NCBI RefSeq assembly: GCF_902506065.1
Contig: NZ_LR732912.1
Location: 218,529-282,528 of the forward strand
DNA from: Arthrobacter sp. 9V
Lineage (GTDB): Bacteria > Actinomycetota > Actinomycetes > Actinomycetales > Micrococcaceae
DNA length: 64,000 nt
Direction: 5' to 3'
This document shows positions 8,078-19,200 of the stretch, piece after piece. The notes beneath the pieces were generated by a model, which was not told where the DNA came from, ran no database searches, and saw only the letters and a list, made by a program, of their open reading frames with translations. Made by a program: the position numbers and the translations under genes. Position 1 is the stretch's first letter; every line of letters begins with the position of its first letter.

Positions 8078-8092
8078 TATAGCAACGCTATA
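8078..8092. promoter_or_regulatory. Candidate operator in the ptsI / tetR divergent region
   Basis: A perfect 6-bp inverted repeat with 3-base spacer, TATAGCAACGCTATA, lies 19 bases before the TetR start. It is a plausible autoregulatory site; inference. Confidence 0.45.
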
Positions 8093-8110
8093 GGTGCTAG
8101 GGTAGCGGTT

Positions 8111-8833
8111 ATGAGTTTCGATGACCAGCTTCCGCCCAAAATTCGGTTGCTTCGCGCAGCTGCCGAATTGCTGGCGAACTCGGAGGGGTCAGCGGTCTCA
8201 ACGCGCCAGATCACCAAGCTTGCCGGGGTCACGGCGCCCACGCTCTACCACCACTTTGGCGACAAAGAAGGCCTGTTCGACGCCGTCGTATCAGCCGGAT
8301 TTGAAGAGTATGTGGCGGGCGAGCGGGATTTTGCACCGTCCGGGGAGCCCTTGGAAGACGTCCGGCGGATGTGGGACAACCACGTCCAGTTCGGGCTGAG
8401 CCAACCCCATTTGTATCTGGTGATGTTCGGCAACATCAGGCCGGAAAGCCGCCCGGCAATCGTGGCCGATGCTGAGGCGCTTCTGGAGGAGATGCTGAAC
8501 AAGGCTGCTATCTCCGGTCAGATCAACGTGCCGCCCCGCGAAGCGGCCCGCAGCATTCTGGCCGCCAACGTGGGCGTCACGCTCATGCTGATCGCTGAAC
8601 CGGTGGAAGAAAGGAACCTCGAGCTCTCAACGATGACCCGGGATTCCATGATTTTTGCTGTCTCCACGGACACCGCCCGTGGCGCCGCAGCGGACGACTC
8701 CGGTAAGTCATCCGTGGTTGTTGCGGCAATCGCCCTGAATGCGGCACTGCAGGCCTCGCATTCGGACCAACTTTCCAGCTCTGAATTGAAGCTGTTCCTT
8801 GAGTGGCTTCACCGCATTTCCAGCAGCTCCTAA
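8111..8833 (+). CDS. TetR/AcrR-family regulator of the mannitol PTS region
   Basis: A 240-residue one-domain-plus-ligand regulator. The N-terminal HTH is clear: STRQITKLAGVTAPTLYHHFGDKEGLFDAVV. The remainder is a helical ligand-binding domain without recognisable specificity. Its gene lies 66 bases ahead of mtlA on the same strand and faces ptsI across a region with the palindrome at 8078-8092. Mannitol genes are more often under MtlR- or DeoR-type control, so a TetR control point is an inference from position. Confidence 0.85.
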   Translation: MSFDDQLPPKIRLLRAAAELLANSEGSAVSTRQITKLAGVTAPTLYHHFGDKEGLFDAVVSAGFEEYVAGERDFAPSGEPLEDVRRMWDNHVQFGLSQPHLYLVMFGNIRPESRPAIVADAEALLEEMLNKAAISGQINVPPREAARSILAANVGVTLMLIAEPVEERNLELSTMTRDSMIFAVSTDTARGAAADDSGKSSVVVAAIALNAALQASHSDQLSSSELKLFLEWLHRISSSS

Positions 8834-8899
8834 GGCTGTTCTCTCTCGATCTATATCGACTGACCCCGCGCCGCAGCGGGATACACGTTAGGAATTCAC

Positions 8900-10951
8900 A
8901 TGGCAACAGAGACCGTTGCGAAGCCCCGCACCAGCGCCCGCGTTGGTGTCCAAAAGTTCGGGACATTCCTGTCCGGCATGATCATGCCGAACATCGGCGC
9001 CTTCATCGCCTGGGGCCTCATCACAGCCCTGTTCATCGAGAAGGGCTGGATTCCCGTAGCCGAGTTGGGCGGTTTCGGCACCAACGCTGAAGGCGATCCC
9101 AACGGGGGCATTGTTGGCCCCATGGTCAAGTACCTCCTCCCGCTCCTGATCGCCTACACAGGCGGCCGGATGGTCTATGACGTCAGGGGTGGCGTGGTGG
9201 GTGCCATTGCCACCATGGGAGTGATCGCGGGTACGGATGCACCCATGTTCATCGGGGCCATGATCATGGGCCCCCTGGGCGGGTGGACCATGAAGCAGAT
9301 CGACCGCCTCTGGGACGGCAAGATCCGCCCCGGCTTCGAGATGCTGGTCAACAACTTCTCCGCCGGTATCTGGGGTGCCTTGTTGGCGTTGGGCGGCTTC
9401 TACGGCCTTTCCTGGGTTGTTCAGCGTTTCACCGATGGCGCCGGTGCGGTGGTGGGCTTCCTGGTCAATAACGGACTGTTGCCGCTGACCAGCATTTTCA
9501 TTGAGCCGGCCAAGGTTCTCTTCCTCAACAACGCCATCAACCATGGCGTACTGACCCCGCTGGGCATTCAGCAGTCGCTGGACCAGGGCAAGTCCATCCT
9601 GTTCCTTCTGGAAGCCAACCCCGGCCCGGGCCTCGGCATCCTGCTGGCCTACATGTTCTTTGGCCGCGGTGCCGCAAAGGCTTCGGCTCCCGGCGCAGCG
9701 ATCATCCACTTCCTCGGCGGCATCCACGAGATCTACTTCCCGTACGTCCTGATGAAGCCCATCCTCATCCTTGCCGCGATCGGCGGCGGCATGACGGGCA
9801 TCGCCACACTGGCCATCACCAACTCCGGCCTCGTAGCTCCTGCCGCTCCCGGTTCCATCATCGCCGTACTGGCACAGACGTCCCGTGACAGCTACGTCGG
9901 TGTGATTCTGGCAGTGGTCCTGGCCACGGCAGTGTCCTTCCTCATCGCTGCGGTCATCCTGCGCACGTCCAAGAACAAGGGCGAGGACGATCTCTCCGCA
10001 GCCACCTCCCGCATGGAAGCCATGAAGGGCAAGAAGAGCTCGGTCTCCTCCGCACTCACCGGCGAACGCACCGGTGCCCAGGGTGAGGGAACCGTCCTCA
10101 CCCGCCCGGTGCAGAACATCGTGTTCGCTTGCGACGCCGGTATGGGTTCAAGTGCCATGGGCGCTTCGGTGCTGCGCAACAAGATCAAGGCGGCCGGATT
10201 CCCGGACGTCAAGGTCACCAACTCGGCCATCGCCAACCTCAACGACACCTTTGATGTTGTGGTCACGCACCAGGACCTGACCGAACGTGCCCAGCCGAGG
10301 ACGGCCAGCGCCGTGCACTACTCGGTGGACAACTTCATGAACAGCCCCAAGTACGACGAAATCGTTGACTTGGTCCGCAGCAGCAACACTGAAGGCGCGG
10401 CTCCCGGTACTGGCACGACGGCGGCCCCTGCAGGAGGCGTCCAGCCCACCGCAGATTCCGCAACAGCAGCCCCCGCGCACGGTTCGCATGCCGCTGAACC
10501 GGCTCCCGCCGTCGAAGGCAAAGGTGTCTTGCTCCGCGAAAGCGTGGTCCTGAACGGTACTGCAACGGATCGTGACGCCGCGATCGATGAGGCCGGAAAG
10601 CTCCTGCTGGACCGTGGCGCCGTTGACGTCAGCTACGTTCACGCGATGCACGAGCGCGAGGAATCCGTGTCCACCTACATGGGTAGCTTCCTGGCGATTC
10701 CGCATGGCACCAACGATGCCAAGGAACACATCAATCACTCGGCCGTGTCCATCATCCGCTACCCGGAGGGAATCGACTGGGGCGGTAAGCAAGTGAAGTT
10801 CGTGGTTGGCGTGGCCGGCCTCAACAATGAACACCTCCACATCCTGTCTTCCATCGCGAAGATCTTCACCAACAAGGCCCAGGTGGCGCAGTTGGAGGAA
10901 GCCGCCACGGTTGATGAAGTGCTGGAACTGTTCGGAAAGGTCAACGCATAG
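8900..10951 (+). CDS. mtlA: Mannitol-specific PTS permease, IICBA fusion
   Basis: A full-length 683-residue permease that imports and phosphorylates mannitol. The first ~350 residues are the membrane IIC domain, with the conserved [15 protein letters not shown] loop. A linker is followed by IIB ([20 protein letters not shown], phosphocysteine about residue 411). An Ala/Pro-rich linker leads to IIA ([14 protein letters not shown], phosphohistidine about residue 602). Phosphate passes from HPr to IIA to IIB to mannitol. The ATG follows GTTAGGAATTCAC. Its TAG overlaps the GTG of mtlD by one base, so the two are translationally linked. Confidence 0.96.
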   Translation: MATETVAKPRTSARVGVQKFGTFLSGMIMPNIGAFIAWGLITALFIEKGWIPVAELGGFGTNAEGDPNGGIVGPMVKYLLPLLIAYTGGRMVYDVRGGVVGAIATMGVIAGTDAPMFIGAMIMGPLGGWTMKQIDRLWDGKIRPGFEMLVNNFSAGIWGALLALGGFYGLSWVVQRFTDGAGAVVGFLVNNGLLPLTSIFIEPAKVLFLNNAINHGVLTPLGIQQSLDQGKSILFLLEANPGPGLGILLAYMFFGRGAAKASAPGAAIIHFLGGIHEIYFPYVLMKPILILAAIGGGMTGIATLAITNSGLVAPAAPGSIIAVLAQTSRDSYVGVILAVVLATAVSFLIAAVILRTSKNKGEDDLSAATSRMEAMKGKKSSVSSALTGERTGAQGEGTVLTRPVQNIVFACDAGMGSSAMGASVLRNKIKAAGFPDVKVTNSAIANLNDTFDVVVTHQDLTERAQPRTASAVHYSVDNFMNSPKYDEIVDLVRSSNTEGAAPGTGTTAAPAGGVQPTADSATAAPAHGSHAAEPAPAVEGKGVLLRESVVLNGTATDRDAAIDEAGKLLLDRGAVDVSYVHAMHEREESVSTYMGSFLAIPHGTNDAKEHINHSAVSIIRYPEGIDWGGKQVKFVVGVAGLNNEHLHILSSIAKIFTNKAQVAQLEEAATVDEVLELFGKVNA

Positions 10952-12099
10952 TGAAGGCAGTCCATTTTGGGGCAGGCAACATCGGGCGTGGCTTCGTGGG
11001 GCTGCTGCTTCACGAGGCCGGCTATGAGGTGGTGTTCGCTGATGTGGCGGACGCCCTGATCAGCCAGCTCGCATCGGCAAGCAGCTACGACGTCCACGAG
11101 GTAGGCGAGAATCCGGCGGTCAAGACCGTCACCGGCTTCCGGGCTTTCAACTCCGCGTCGCAGGAAGCCGCCGTTGTGGAGGAAATCTCGACGGCGGATG
11201 TGGTCACCACTGCTGTGGGGCCGCACATCCTGAAGTTCGTGGCGCCGGTGATCGCCCGAGGGTTGGCAGCCCGTCCCACGGACTTGCCGCCACTCCAGGT
11301 CATGGCTTGCGAGAACGCCATCAATGCCACGGACCTCCTGCACACGGAGATCCTGGCGGCTTGGGACGATTCCGCAGGTGACTTGGACGCCGTCGCGGTT
11401 TTTGCCAACACCGCAGTGGACCGTATTGTCCCCAACCAGGCGCCGGGCCAGGGCCTGGATGTCACGGTTGAGACCTTCTATGAGTGGGTTATTGACCGCA
11501 CGCCGTTTGACGGCAATGCGCCGGTGATCCCGGGTGCCACGTTCGTGGACGAGCTTGGCCCGTACATCGAGCGCAAGCTGTTTACGGTGAACACCGGCCA
11601 CGCTTCGGCGGCGTACTTCGGTTACCAGGCCGGCCTGGAGAAGATCTCCGATGCCATGGCCGATCCGTCCGTGGCGGCGAAGGTCCGGGCTGTGCTGGAG
11701 GAAACCAAGGAACTGCTGGTGGCCAAGCACGGGTTCGTGGAGGCCGAGCAGGAAGCGTACGTGCAGAAGATCCTGTCCCGCTTCACCAACCCGCACCTGC
11801 CGGACACCGTAAACCGTGTAGGCCGGGCGCCCTTGCGGAAGCTCAGCCGGCACGAGCGCTTTGTTGGTCCTGCCGCGGAGTTGGCCGAGCGCGGGGTTGC
11901 TCCGGTGGCTCTTCTTGAGGCGATGTCAGCAGCGCTTCGTTTTGACGACGGCAACGACGACGAAGCCGTGGAGCTCGCCAACCTGCTGTCCGAGCTGGAC
12001 GCGGCTGCCGCCGTCGAACGCATCACTGAACTGACGCCGTCGCATCCGCTTTTCGCGGCTGTCCAGAAGCTCGTGGAGGATCGCCAAGCCGAGTCGTAA
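10951..12099 (+). CDS. mtlD: Mannitol-1-phosphate 5-dehydrogenase
   Basis: A 382-residue NAD-dependent polyol dehydrogenase that oxidises mannitol 1-phosphate to fructose 6-phosphate. The Rossmann glycine motif is at the N-terminus ([13 protein letters not shown]), followed by VVFADV. The catalytic region has [17 protein letters not shown], consistent with the Lys-Asn-His triad of the long-chain polyol dehydrogenases. The GTG start overlaps the mtlA stop. A very strong terminator follows directly, so tetR-mtlA-mtlD is a closed unit. Confidence 0.96.
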   Translation: MKAVHFGAGNIGRGFVGLLLHEAGYEVVFADVADALISQLASASSYDVHEVGENPAVKTVTGFRAFNSASQEAAVVEEISTADVVTTAVGPHILKFVAPVIARGLAARPTDLPPLQVMACENAINATDLLHTEILAAWDDSAGDLDAVAVFANTAVDRIVPNQAPGQGLDVTVETFYEWVIDRTPFDGNAPVIPGATFVDELGPYIERKLFTVNTGHASAAYFGYQAGLEKISDAMADPSVAAKVRAVLEETKELLVAKHGFVEAEQEAYVQKILSRFTNPHLPDTVNRVGRAPLRKLSRHERFVGPAAELAERGVAPVALLEAMSAALRFDDGNDDEAVELANLLSELDAAAAVERITELTPSHPLFAAVQKLVEDRQAES

Positions 12100-12116
12100 C
12101 GCCACGTCCGAGTAAT

Positions 12117-12179
12117 AAAGGCTCTCCAGCGGGAGAAAAACGCGTGACTTCGGTCACTTTCACCCGCTGGAGAGCCTTT
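12117..12179 (+). terminator. Strong nested-hairpin terminator after mtlD
   Basis: Perfect 17-base arms AAAGGCTCTCCAGCGGG (12117-12133) and its complement (12163-12179) enclose a second hairpin, GTGAC-TTCG-GTCAC (12144-12157). The stem is followed by TCGGTTTT. Confidence 0.9.
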
Positions 12180-12185
12180 CGGTTT

Positions 12186-12204
12186 TGAAGTTAGCCTCAC
12201 CTTA
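12186..12204. promoter_or_regulatory. DtxR/IdeR-like iron box
   Basis: TGAAGTTAGCCTCACCTTA matches the classic actinobacterial iron-box consensus (TTAGGTTAGCCTAACCTAA) at 15 of 19 positions. It lies 65 bases before the substrate-binding lipoprotein gene. This predicts repression of the four downstream transporter genes when iron is sufficient. Confidence 0.8.
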
Positions 12205-12268
12205 CTAATAGAGTCAAAAGGGCAATTAGGCAACACATCTATGACTTATTAGTGAGTGGAGTACCGGC

Positions 12269-13219
12269 GTGAAAAAGAGGCTGTCGAGCTACATCGGGGC
12301 ACTGGCTGCAGGCGCTGCCTTGCTGACCGTTACGGCATGTGGAGGCGGGGCAACGGCGTCTTCGCAGCCCGAGGAAGCCAGCACCATCACCATCGAGCAC
12401 GCTCAGGGTTCAACCTCCAACGTTCCCGTGAACCCGGCCAAGGTTGTCACGTTCGATCTCGGCGTCCTGGACACCATGAATGCGCTCGGCGTGGAGCCCA
12501 CCGGTGTTCCCGAGGCCAGCTACCCGGAGGCGCTGAAGAAGTTCTCCGAGGCCAAGTACGCCAAGGTGGGCTCGCTCAAGGAACCCGACTTCGAAGCTGT
12601 CAGCTCCGCAGCCCCGGACCTCATCATCGTCTCCGGCCGCACCGCCGGCGCCTATGAGGAACTGAGCAAGATTGCCCCCACCATCGATCTCTCCGTGGAC
12701 GCTGCCAAGCCCATGGAAAGCTTCAAGGCCCAAACTGAGAAGCTCGGCAGGATCTTCAAGAAGGAAGACGACGTTGCTTCCAAGCTCGCAGAGGTAGACA
12801 AGACGGTGGCTGAGACCAAGACCAAGGCCGCTGCGGCCGGCAAGGGCCTGATCGTCCTGACTTCCGGCGGCGAAGTCACCGCCTACGGTGCGGGCTCACG
12901 CTTCGGCATCATCCACGATGTCCTGGGCGTCCCCACTGCGGCCGACGTCAAGACCGAGGGCTCCCACGGCGAGGCTGTTTCCTTCGAATACATCAAGGAA
13001 ACCAACCCGGACATCCTCTACGTCATCAACCGCGACACCGCCATTGGCACCGCTGGCTCCGCGGCCAACCCCATCCTGGACAACGAGCTCGTGAAGTCCA
13101 CCAACGCTGCCAAGAACAACAAGATCGTCAACCTCGATCCCGCCGGCTGGTACATCGTGGGCTACGGCCTGAACAACGTCCAGGCCATGGTCACGGCAGT
13201 GGCCGACTCTGTCGCCTGA
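12269..13219 (+). CDS. Siderophore ABC transporter, substrate-binding lipoprotein
   Basis: A 316-residue lipoprotein. The signal sequence MKKRLSSYIGALAAG.. ends in the lipobox TVTAC, with Cys24 as the lipidated residue. Two periplasmic-binding-type lobes follow, with VVTFDLGVLDTMNALGV near the N-terminus and NKIVNLDPAGWYIVGYG near the C-terminus. The sequence pattern recalls the YclQ/FatB group that binds catecholate-type siderophores such as petrobactin; the exact ligand is inference. The GTG start follows GTGGAG. It is the first gene of a four-gene importer operon behind an iron box. Confidence 0.92.
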   Translation: MKKRLSSYIGALAAGAALLTVTACGGGATASSQPEEASTITIEHAQGSTSNVPVNPAKVVTFDLGVLDTMNALGVEPTGVPEASYPEALKKFSEAKYAKVGSLKEPDFEAVSSAAPDLIIVSGRTAGAYEELSKIAPTIDLSVDAAKPMESFKAQTEKLGRIFKKEDDVASKLAEVDKTVAETKTKAAAAGKGLIVLTSGGEVTAYGAGSRFGIIHDVLGVPTAADVKTEGSHGEAVSFEYIKETNPDILYVINRDTAIGTAGSAANPILDNELVKSTNAAKNNKIVNLDPAGWYIVGYGLNNVQAMVTAVADSVA

Positions 13220-13245
13220 CACCAAGCATCACCTGAAATCCTGAC

Positions 13246-14253
13246 GTGACAACTACAGCCGTGCGCCCCACGGCAGCAGCAAGCCGCAACCGGACCGGCG
13301 AAACCGCCCGTCTGGTTGCGGCTGCCGCGGTTGTGCTGGTGATCGCAGTGGGCAGCATCTTCGTGGGCGTCAGCGATGTTTCGCTGCCCGCCCTGCTGGC
13401 GAACGACGCCGGCGCCTGGGAAATCTTCTGGGTCTCCCGGGTGCCGCGCACCTTGGCTGTGGTGCTGGCCGGGATGGCCGTCGCCGTTGCCGGATTGATC
13501 ATGCAGCTCATGGCCCGCAACCGCTTTGTTGAGCCATCCACTGTGGGCACGGTGGAGTCGGCCACGCTCGGCATCCTGGTGGTCACCGTGGTGGCTCCGG
13601 ACTCGCCGATTCTCACCAAGATGATCGTGGCTTCCGTGTTCGCTGTACTGGGCACGGCCCTCTTCCTGGCGATCCTCCGCAGGCTTCCGGCCCGCAACAC
13701 CCTGCTGATTCCCCTGGTGGGCATCATGCTGGGTGGCATCATTGCGGCCGTCACCACGTTCTTCGCCTACCGGTTCGACCTCCTCCAAACCCTCAGCAAC
13801 TGGATGATTGGTGACTTCTCCGGCGTGCTCCGTGGCCGGTATGAATTGCTGTGGATCGTGGCTGTCCTGGTGCTGGTGGGCCTCTTTGCCGCTGACCGCT
13901 TCACAGTTGCCGGCATGGGACAGGACTTCACCACCAACCTCGGCCTGAACTACGCGCGCACCATGCGGCTCGGCCTGATGATCGTCTCCCTGATCTCAGC
14001 CGTCGTTGTCACCACCGTTGGGGCCGTGCCTTTCCTCGGCCTGGTGGTCCCCAACATTGTTTCCCTGCTCTTCGGCGACAACCTCCGCCGGGCCGTGCCG
14101 TGGACTGCGCTCTTCGGGGCGGCTTTCGTGCTGGTCTGCGACATCATCGGCCGGACCATCCGGTTCCCCTACGAGGTGCCGGTGGGGATGGTCATGTCCG
14201 TCCTGGGTGCCATCCTGTTCCTCTTCCTGCTTTTGAGGAAACGCAATGCCTGA
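13246..14253 (+). CDS. Siderophore ABC transporter permease 1 (FecCD family)
   Basis: A 335-residue polytopic membrane protein of the BtuC/FecCD family. Conserved features include VPRTLAVVLAGMAVAVAGLIMQ, NRFVEPSTVGT, and the cytoplasmic coupling region before PFLGLVVPNIVSLLFG. The N-terminus is basic ([16 protein letters not shown]). The GTG start lies 26 bases after the lipoprotein stop. It overlaps the second permease by eight bases, so the pair is translated together and would form the heterodimeric membrane channel. Confidence 0.93.
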   Translation: MTTTAVRPTAAASRNRTGETARLVAAAAVVLVIAVGSIFVGVSDVSLPALLANDAGAWEIFWVSRVPRTLAVVLAGMAVAVAGLIMQLMARNRFVEPSTVGTVESATLGILVVTVVAPDSPILTKMIVASVFAVLGTALFLAILRRLPARNTLLIPLVGIMLGGIIAAVTTFFAYRFDLLQTLSNWMIGDFSGVLRGRYELLWIVAVLVLVGLFAADRFTVAGMGQDFTTNLGLNYARTMRLGLMIVSLISAVVVTTVGAVPFLGLVVPNIVSLLFGDNLRRAVPWTALFGAAFVLVCDIIGRTIRFPYEVPVGMVMSVLGAILFLFLLLRKRNA

Positions 14254-15289
14254 AACTCCCGTGTCCATGGCACCCGACCCTGCCGTTTCCACCCGCACGC
14301 GCCTGCGCACCCTTACTGGCTGCCGTGCCGCCATCCGCAGCACCCCGCCGGGACTGGTGATTGCCGTCCTGGCGATTGCCGCCGTCGTGCTTGTTGCCGT
14401 TTTTCTGACGATCGATCTCAAGGGAAACATCGCCTACGTGCTGCCACGCCGGGCCGTCAAAGTCTCCGCGATGCTGCTGGTTGCTGTGGCGGTGGGCGTT
14501 TCCACGCTGTTGTTCCAGACCGTGACGGCCAACCGGATACTGACCCCGTCCATCATGGGGTTCGATTCGCTGTACATCCTGGTACAAACCGCATTGGCGT
14601 TCATGGCCGGTGCCGCCACCCTGGCCACCGCCCCGTCAACGCTCAAGTTCGGCGTGGAGATCCTGCTGATGGTGGGATTCAGCGCAATCCTGTACCGCTG
14701 GATGTTCACCGGTGCCACGCGATCGCTGCACTTGCTGTTGCTCGTGGGAATCGTGCTGGGGACCCTGTTCCGCGGCTTCTCTTCGCTGCTTCAGCGGCTC
14801 ATGGAACCCAGCGAATTCATTATCCTGCAGGACTTGTTCTTCGCCAGCTTCAACAATGTGGATCCAGGGCTGTTGGGCGTTTCCGCTGTGCTGATCGTCC
14901 TGGTTTGCTTTGGTGTCTGGCGCATGCGGCATACCTTGGACGTGCTGGCGCTGGGCCGCGAAGTGGCCATCAATGTGGGTGTGGACCACAAGCGCGTGGT
15001 GATGCGGGTGCTGCTGGCGTGCTCGCTGCTGGTGGCAATTTCCACGGCGTTGGTGGGTCCTGTGACGTTCTTCGGGCTGCTGGTGGTCAGCCTTGGTTAC
15101 CAGATCTGCCGCGGTTTCCGGCATGCATGGCTGCTGCCGATCGTGGTGCTGATCGGTGCAATCGCGCTGGTGGGCGGCCAGTTGCTGCTGGAACGCGTGT
15201 TCGGGTTCGCCACTGCCCTGAGCGTGATCATTGAATTCACCGGCGGCATCCTGTTCCTCTACCTGCTGCTGAAAGGCTCACTGAAATGA
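14246..15289 (+). CDS. Siderophore ABC transporter permease 2 (FecCD family)
   Basis: A 347-residue paralogue of the preceding permease. Typical family segments include NRILTPSIMGFDSLYILVQT, LALGREVAINVGVD (coupling helix region) and ALVGPVTFFGLLVVSLGYQ. The N-terminal ~35 residues are basic and soluble, and eight to ten membrane helices follow. The ATG overlaps the first permease by eight bases and its own stop overlaps the ATPase start by four (ATGA). Two different permeases are usual for FatCD/YclNO-type importers. Confidence 0.93.
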   Translation: MPETPVSMAPDPAVSTRTRLRTLTGCRAAIRSTPPGLVIAVLAIAAVVLVAVFLTIDLKGNIAYVLPRRAVKVSAMLLVAVAVGVSTLLFQTVTANRILTPSIMGFDSLYILVQTALAFMAGAATLATAPSTLKFGVEILLMVGFSAILYRWMFTGATRSLHLLLLVGIVLGTLFRGFSSLLQRLMEPSEFIILQDLFFASFNNVDPGLLGVSAVLIVLVCFGVWRMRHTLDVLALGREVAINVGVDHKRVVMRVLLACSLLVAISTALVGPVTFFGLLVVSLGYQICRGFRHAWLLPIVVLIGAIALVGGQLLLERVFGFATALSVIIEFTGGILFLYLLLKGSLK

Positions 15290-16044
15290 TCACCGTCCGA
15301 AACGTGACAAAGCGCTACGGCAGCACCACCGTGCTGGACGACGTGACGTGCGAGATCCCGCGTGGTGGCATCACCTCCATCATCGGTCCCAACGGCGCAG
15401 GCAAGTCCACGCTGCTCTCCCTGATCAGCCGTCTGCAGCCGATGGATGCAGGCGGAGTTTCCGTGGCAGGGTTGGATGTCACGGCGACGCCCAGCAAGGA
15501 ACTGGCCAGGACCATGGCCATCCTCCGCCAGGAAAACCACCTCACCATGCGGTTGACCGTGCGGGATCTTGTGGCGTTCGGGCGCTTCCCGCACAGTGGG
15601 GGCCGGCCAACAGTAGAGGATCTTGAGCACGTAGACGAAGCCATCCGCCAGTTGGACCTGACGTCCATGGCGGACAAGTTCGTGGATGAGCTCTCCGGTG
15701 GCCAGCGTCAGCGTGCCTACATAGCGATGGTCCTGGCACAGGACACCGAATACCTGCTGCTTGACGAGCCGCTCAACAACCTGGACATGAAGCACTCCGT
15801 GGAAATGATGCGGCTGTTGCGGCGCTTGGCTGATGAGCTCGGCAAGACCATTGTGTTGGTGGTCCACGACATCAACTTTGCATCCTGCTACTCGGACACC
15901 ATCCTGGCCATGAAAAACGGCCGCCTCATCCATCAGGGCACGCCCTCTGAGATCATGCGGGCCGGAATGCTGTACGACGTTTACGACATTGATATCCGCA
16001 TCGAAGAAATCGACGGCAACCGTATCGGTGTCTATTTCGCCTGA
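15286..16044 (+). CDS. Siderophore ABC transporter ATP-binding protein
   Basis: A 252-residue ATPase that drives the importer from the cytoplasmic face. Walker A is GPNGAGKST, the Q-loop is ILRQENHL, the signature is LSGGQRQRAYIA, Walker B is YLLLDEPLNNLD, and the switch histidine is in VLVVHDINFASCYS. The length is ordinary for FepC/FecE/YclP proteins. It closes the operon; no siderophore reductase or biosynthesis gene follows. Confidence 0.95.
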   Translation: MITVRNVTKRYGSTTVLDDVTCEIPRGGITSIIGPNGAGKSTLLSLISRLQPMDAGGVSVAGLDVTATPSKELARTMAILRQENHLTMRLTVRDLVAFGRFPHSGGRPTVEDLEHVDEAIRQLDLTSMADKFVDELSGGQRQRAYIAMVLAQDTEYLLLDEPLNNLDMKHSVEMMRLLRRLADELGKTIVLVVHDINFASCYSDTILAMKNGRLIHQGTPSEIMRAGMLYDVYDIDIRIEEIDGNRIGVYFA

Positions 16045-16248
16045 CAAGGTTTGGTTTTTCTCCCCGGGTTATCAACATATGGCCTTGGCCTGAAAACTCT
16101 CCCGTCACGTTTGCAGGACATCTCTCACTACTTAGGAGAAAGAGAGCGGACGCTCACTTTCCCACTCCTGAACTGCCCCGTCTTGTGCCGTGCGCTCCTG
16201 CTGTGCACTCCCGGACGGTGCGGCCCGGGACTTAGTAAGGGAGCTTTG

Positions 16249-19200
16249 ATGTCAGCATTGCAGTCATGGGGCCGTTTCGGCCGGCGTGAAAAATCGCCGG
16301 ATTCGAGGAGGGGTTCCACAGCCAAACCTCGGATACCCCCGTCACGGAGACGTTCTGTGATGCAGATTCCGGCGGCAGCCCTGGCCATAGCGGTCAGTGC
16401 GGGTTCGCTGATGCTGGGCGTCTCACCGGCCATGGCAGCCGCCGGGGACTTCACCATCTCGCTCTCCGCCCCGGAAACGGTGCCCTTGAGCCAGAACTAC
16501 AACTACACCGCCACCGTTGATTTCAGCGGCGTTGATTCGTCCCATCCGGCCAGCGGTGTAGCAATGACCACAACACTTCCGGAGGGTACTACCTTCGCGG
16601 GCCTGCCCACGGGCGGCTCTTCACCGGTATTGAGCCACAGCTACGATCCCGCTACCCGGGTACTGAGCATGGTCCTCGGCGAAACCACGGAGGACCTTGT
16701 CAGCGTCGTGTACACGGTGTCCCAGGTGGAAAATGAGCTCAAATACGAGGGCTTTCCGCTGAACACTGAGATGACCGGTACAGGCGGCCCCAGTGGAGAA
16801 GTGACATCCGGACCTGTCACGTCAAAAGTCACCGGTCCCCACGACTATCGGGCGGAAAAGACCGCCACCACCATTACAGGCTCCACCCATCGCGAGGTGA
16901 CCTACCGGTTCAACGTGTGTTCGGAGGAAAGCTATCTGAGTTTCTCCGCCTACGAGCAGAAACTCACTGACGTTTTCCCCGCCGGTGCAGAGTTCGCCTC
17001 CGCCTCCGGGGGCCTGGGCGCATGGGACACCAGCGCTTGGCCCACAGCCACGTGGACCAATGACGAACGTTATGATCACACGGGATATTGCCTGGACCGA
17101 AGCAACACCGGCATTTGGCTGACCGTCCGGTACCCGGATGACGTTGCAGGCTGGGAAGACGGCCAGCGACCTCCGGTCAACACTGTGACGCTGGAGACCA
17201 CGGACGCAAACGGCGTAGTCAGGGCGGGCACGCCCGCTGCATCCCAGGGTCCTGTCTTCAGCCCTGCCGGTGGCGTAACAACGGCCATTGAGAAATCTTC
17301 AGGAGGCCAGACCTCCGCTGGCATGATCTCCAGGAACACGTATGTCAATGCCTCCTACCTCGGTCCACGGAACAGTCCAAGGGCCGAGGACCTGGTTGTC
17401 ACTGATAGCGGCACGGCTGGCAGCCCCTCGGAGAAGTGGTTTCACCACAACGACGTCACTGCTATCAACGTGGCCTTCAGCCCGGTGCTGGCTACGGAGG
17501 ATCTTCCCTACACCCTTGAATATCAGACTGATTACTCAGACGCATGGCAGACTTTCACGCCCGCCAAGCCCAGCACCAGCGTCAATTTATCCCTGACCGT
17601 CCAGAACACCGGTTCAAGTAGCTGGGAGTCCTTCAACGGGAACAACACGCTCAACCTGTCCCCGGGCACCGTCCTGACCGGGTGGCGCATCTCCGTTGCA
17701 CCTGGCAATGAGGACGTGCCCGTTGGCTCGGAAGTGCGGACCACTGTGGGGAGCGTGCCGGTCTTCCGTGACATCACCGAAGGTGTGGTCGCAGCGAACA
17801 GCCCTGCAGGTGTCCCGCCGGGACCGGTGAACAACACAGCCACTCTCAAGGCGGGCAGCCTCACGGGTGAGGCATCCGACGTCTTCACCCCCGTCGATTC
17901 TGTTTACCTGACCACCAACGTCTCGGCCCCCTCGGTCCTGAGCGTGGGTGACAACGGCACCATCAGGGCCGGCATCGTCAACCAAAACCCTTCGGAAACC
18001 TACAAGGACGCTGAGATGTCCGTGGTGCTTCCCTGTGGCGTCCAGTACGACCCCACAAAGACCATCACGCCGGTCACCGACCTCTCCGTGGGAGTGGAGC
18101 CGATCCCAACCATCGGCAAAGGCGTGAGCGTGAACTCCACCTCGCGGGTCACTGATGCCGATGGTTGCGAGCTGCAAGTCATAACCTTCACCTTCGATCA
18201 GATCAGCCCTATGCGGGACCCGAAGGAAGCTTCTGACCGCAAGGTGGAGAACACCGGGTGGCAGTACGACGTCCCCGTCACCGTCCTGGCCAAGGCCTAT
18301 CAGCCCACTGCCTCCTCGGTTCAGGTCGAATCGTATGCGTCCTCAGCAGACCCCCGCTTCATCGGACTTGCTGATGGTGGCACAGCCGGGGAAACGGTGC
18401 CGATGATTGGCTACGCGCCCTTCTTCAGCGATGACGTTTACAATTTCGATGCTGCACGGACAAGTATTGCCAAGGCTACCGACCAGGCCTCGATCAACAT
18501 CGCCGGCGGTTTGCTGCTTGATAAATTGTCCGGTACCTCGGCAACAGGTCCGTGGTCGCTGGCCACCACTGTGGACAAGGCCGCGTTCTGGCAGGTGTAC
18601 GTCAGCAACGTTTTGCCCAACCCGGTAACCGGCGCCACCCTCTTTGACCGTCTGCCGTCCGCGGCAACAGGAGACGATTTCGACGTCGTCCTTTCGGGTG
18701 CCGTAACGGGAGCACCGGCGGGGGCAAAGATCGAATACTCCGCCGACGCCACGAACGCCACCTCCGGTAGCTGGAGCACTGACCCGGTCAACGCCACGGC
18801 GTTCCGGATGTTCGTTGACGTTCTGGCAACCGGGGACGACTTCACCTTGGTGGTTCCCACCAAGGTGGCGGGTAATCCTGGTTTTGGAGCGAAAGCAACC
18901 AACGTACTGGTGGCTACAGGAACCTATAACGGGGAAGCGGTACAGTTCGCCACGAATGAGGCGGCTGTGAATGTAGCCGGTTCTCCTGCCCTGAATATCG
19001 TGAAGAAGACCAACGGAACCGTCTACTCGTCGGCGCCCGGTGCAATGGTTGCCAACGGCTCTGATGTGACATGGACCTACGAGGTAACCAACACGGGCAA
19101 CACACCGCTCTCAAACGTGGCAGTTTCAGATGCTTTCTCCGCAGGGGATGGCAGCACGGGCACCCTTGGTCCCACCTCCAGTGAGACAGGCGCGCTAGCT

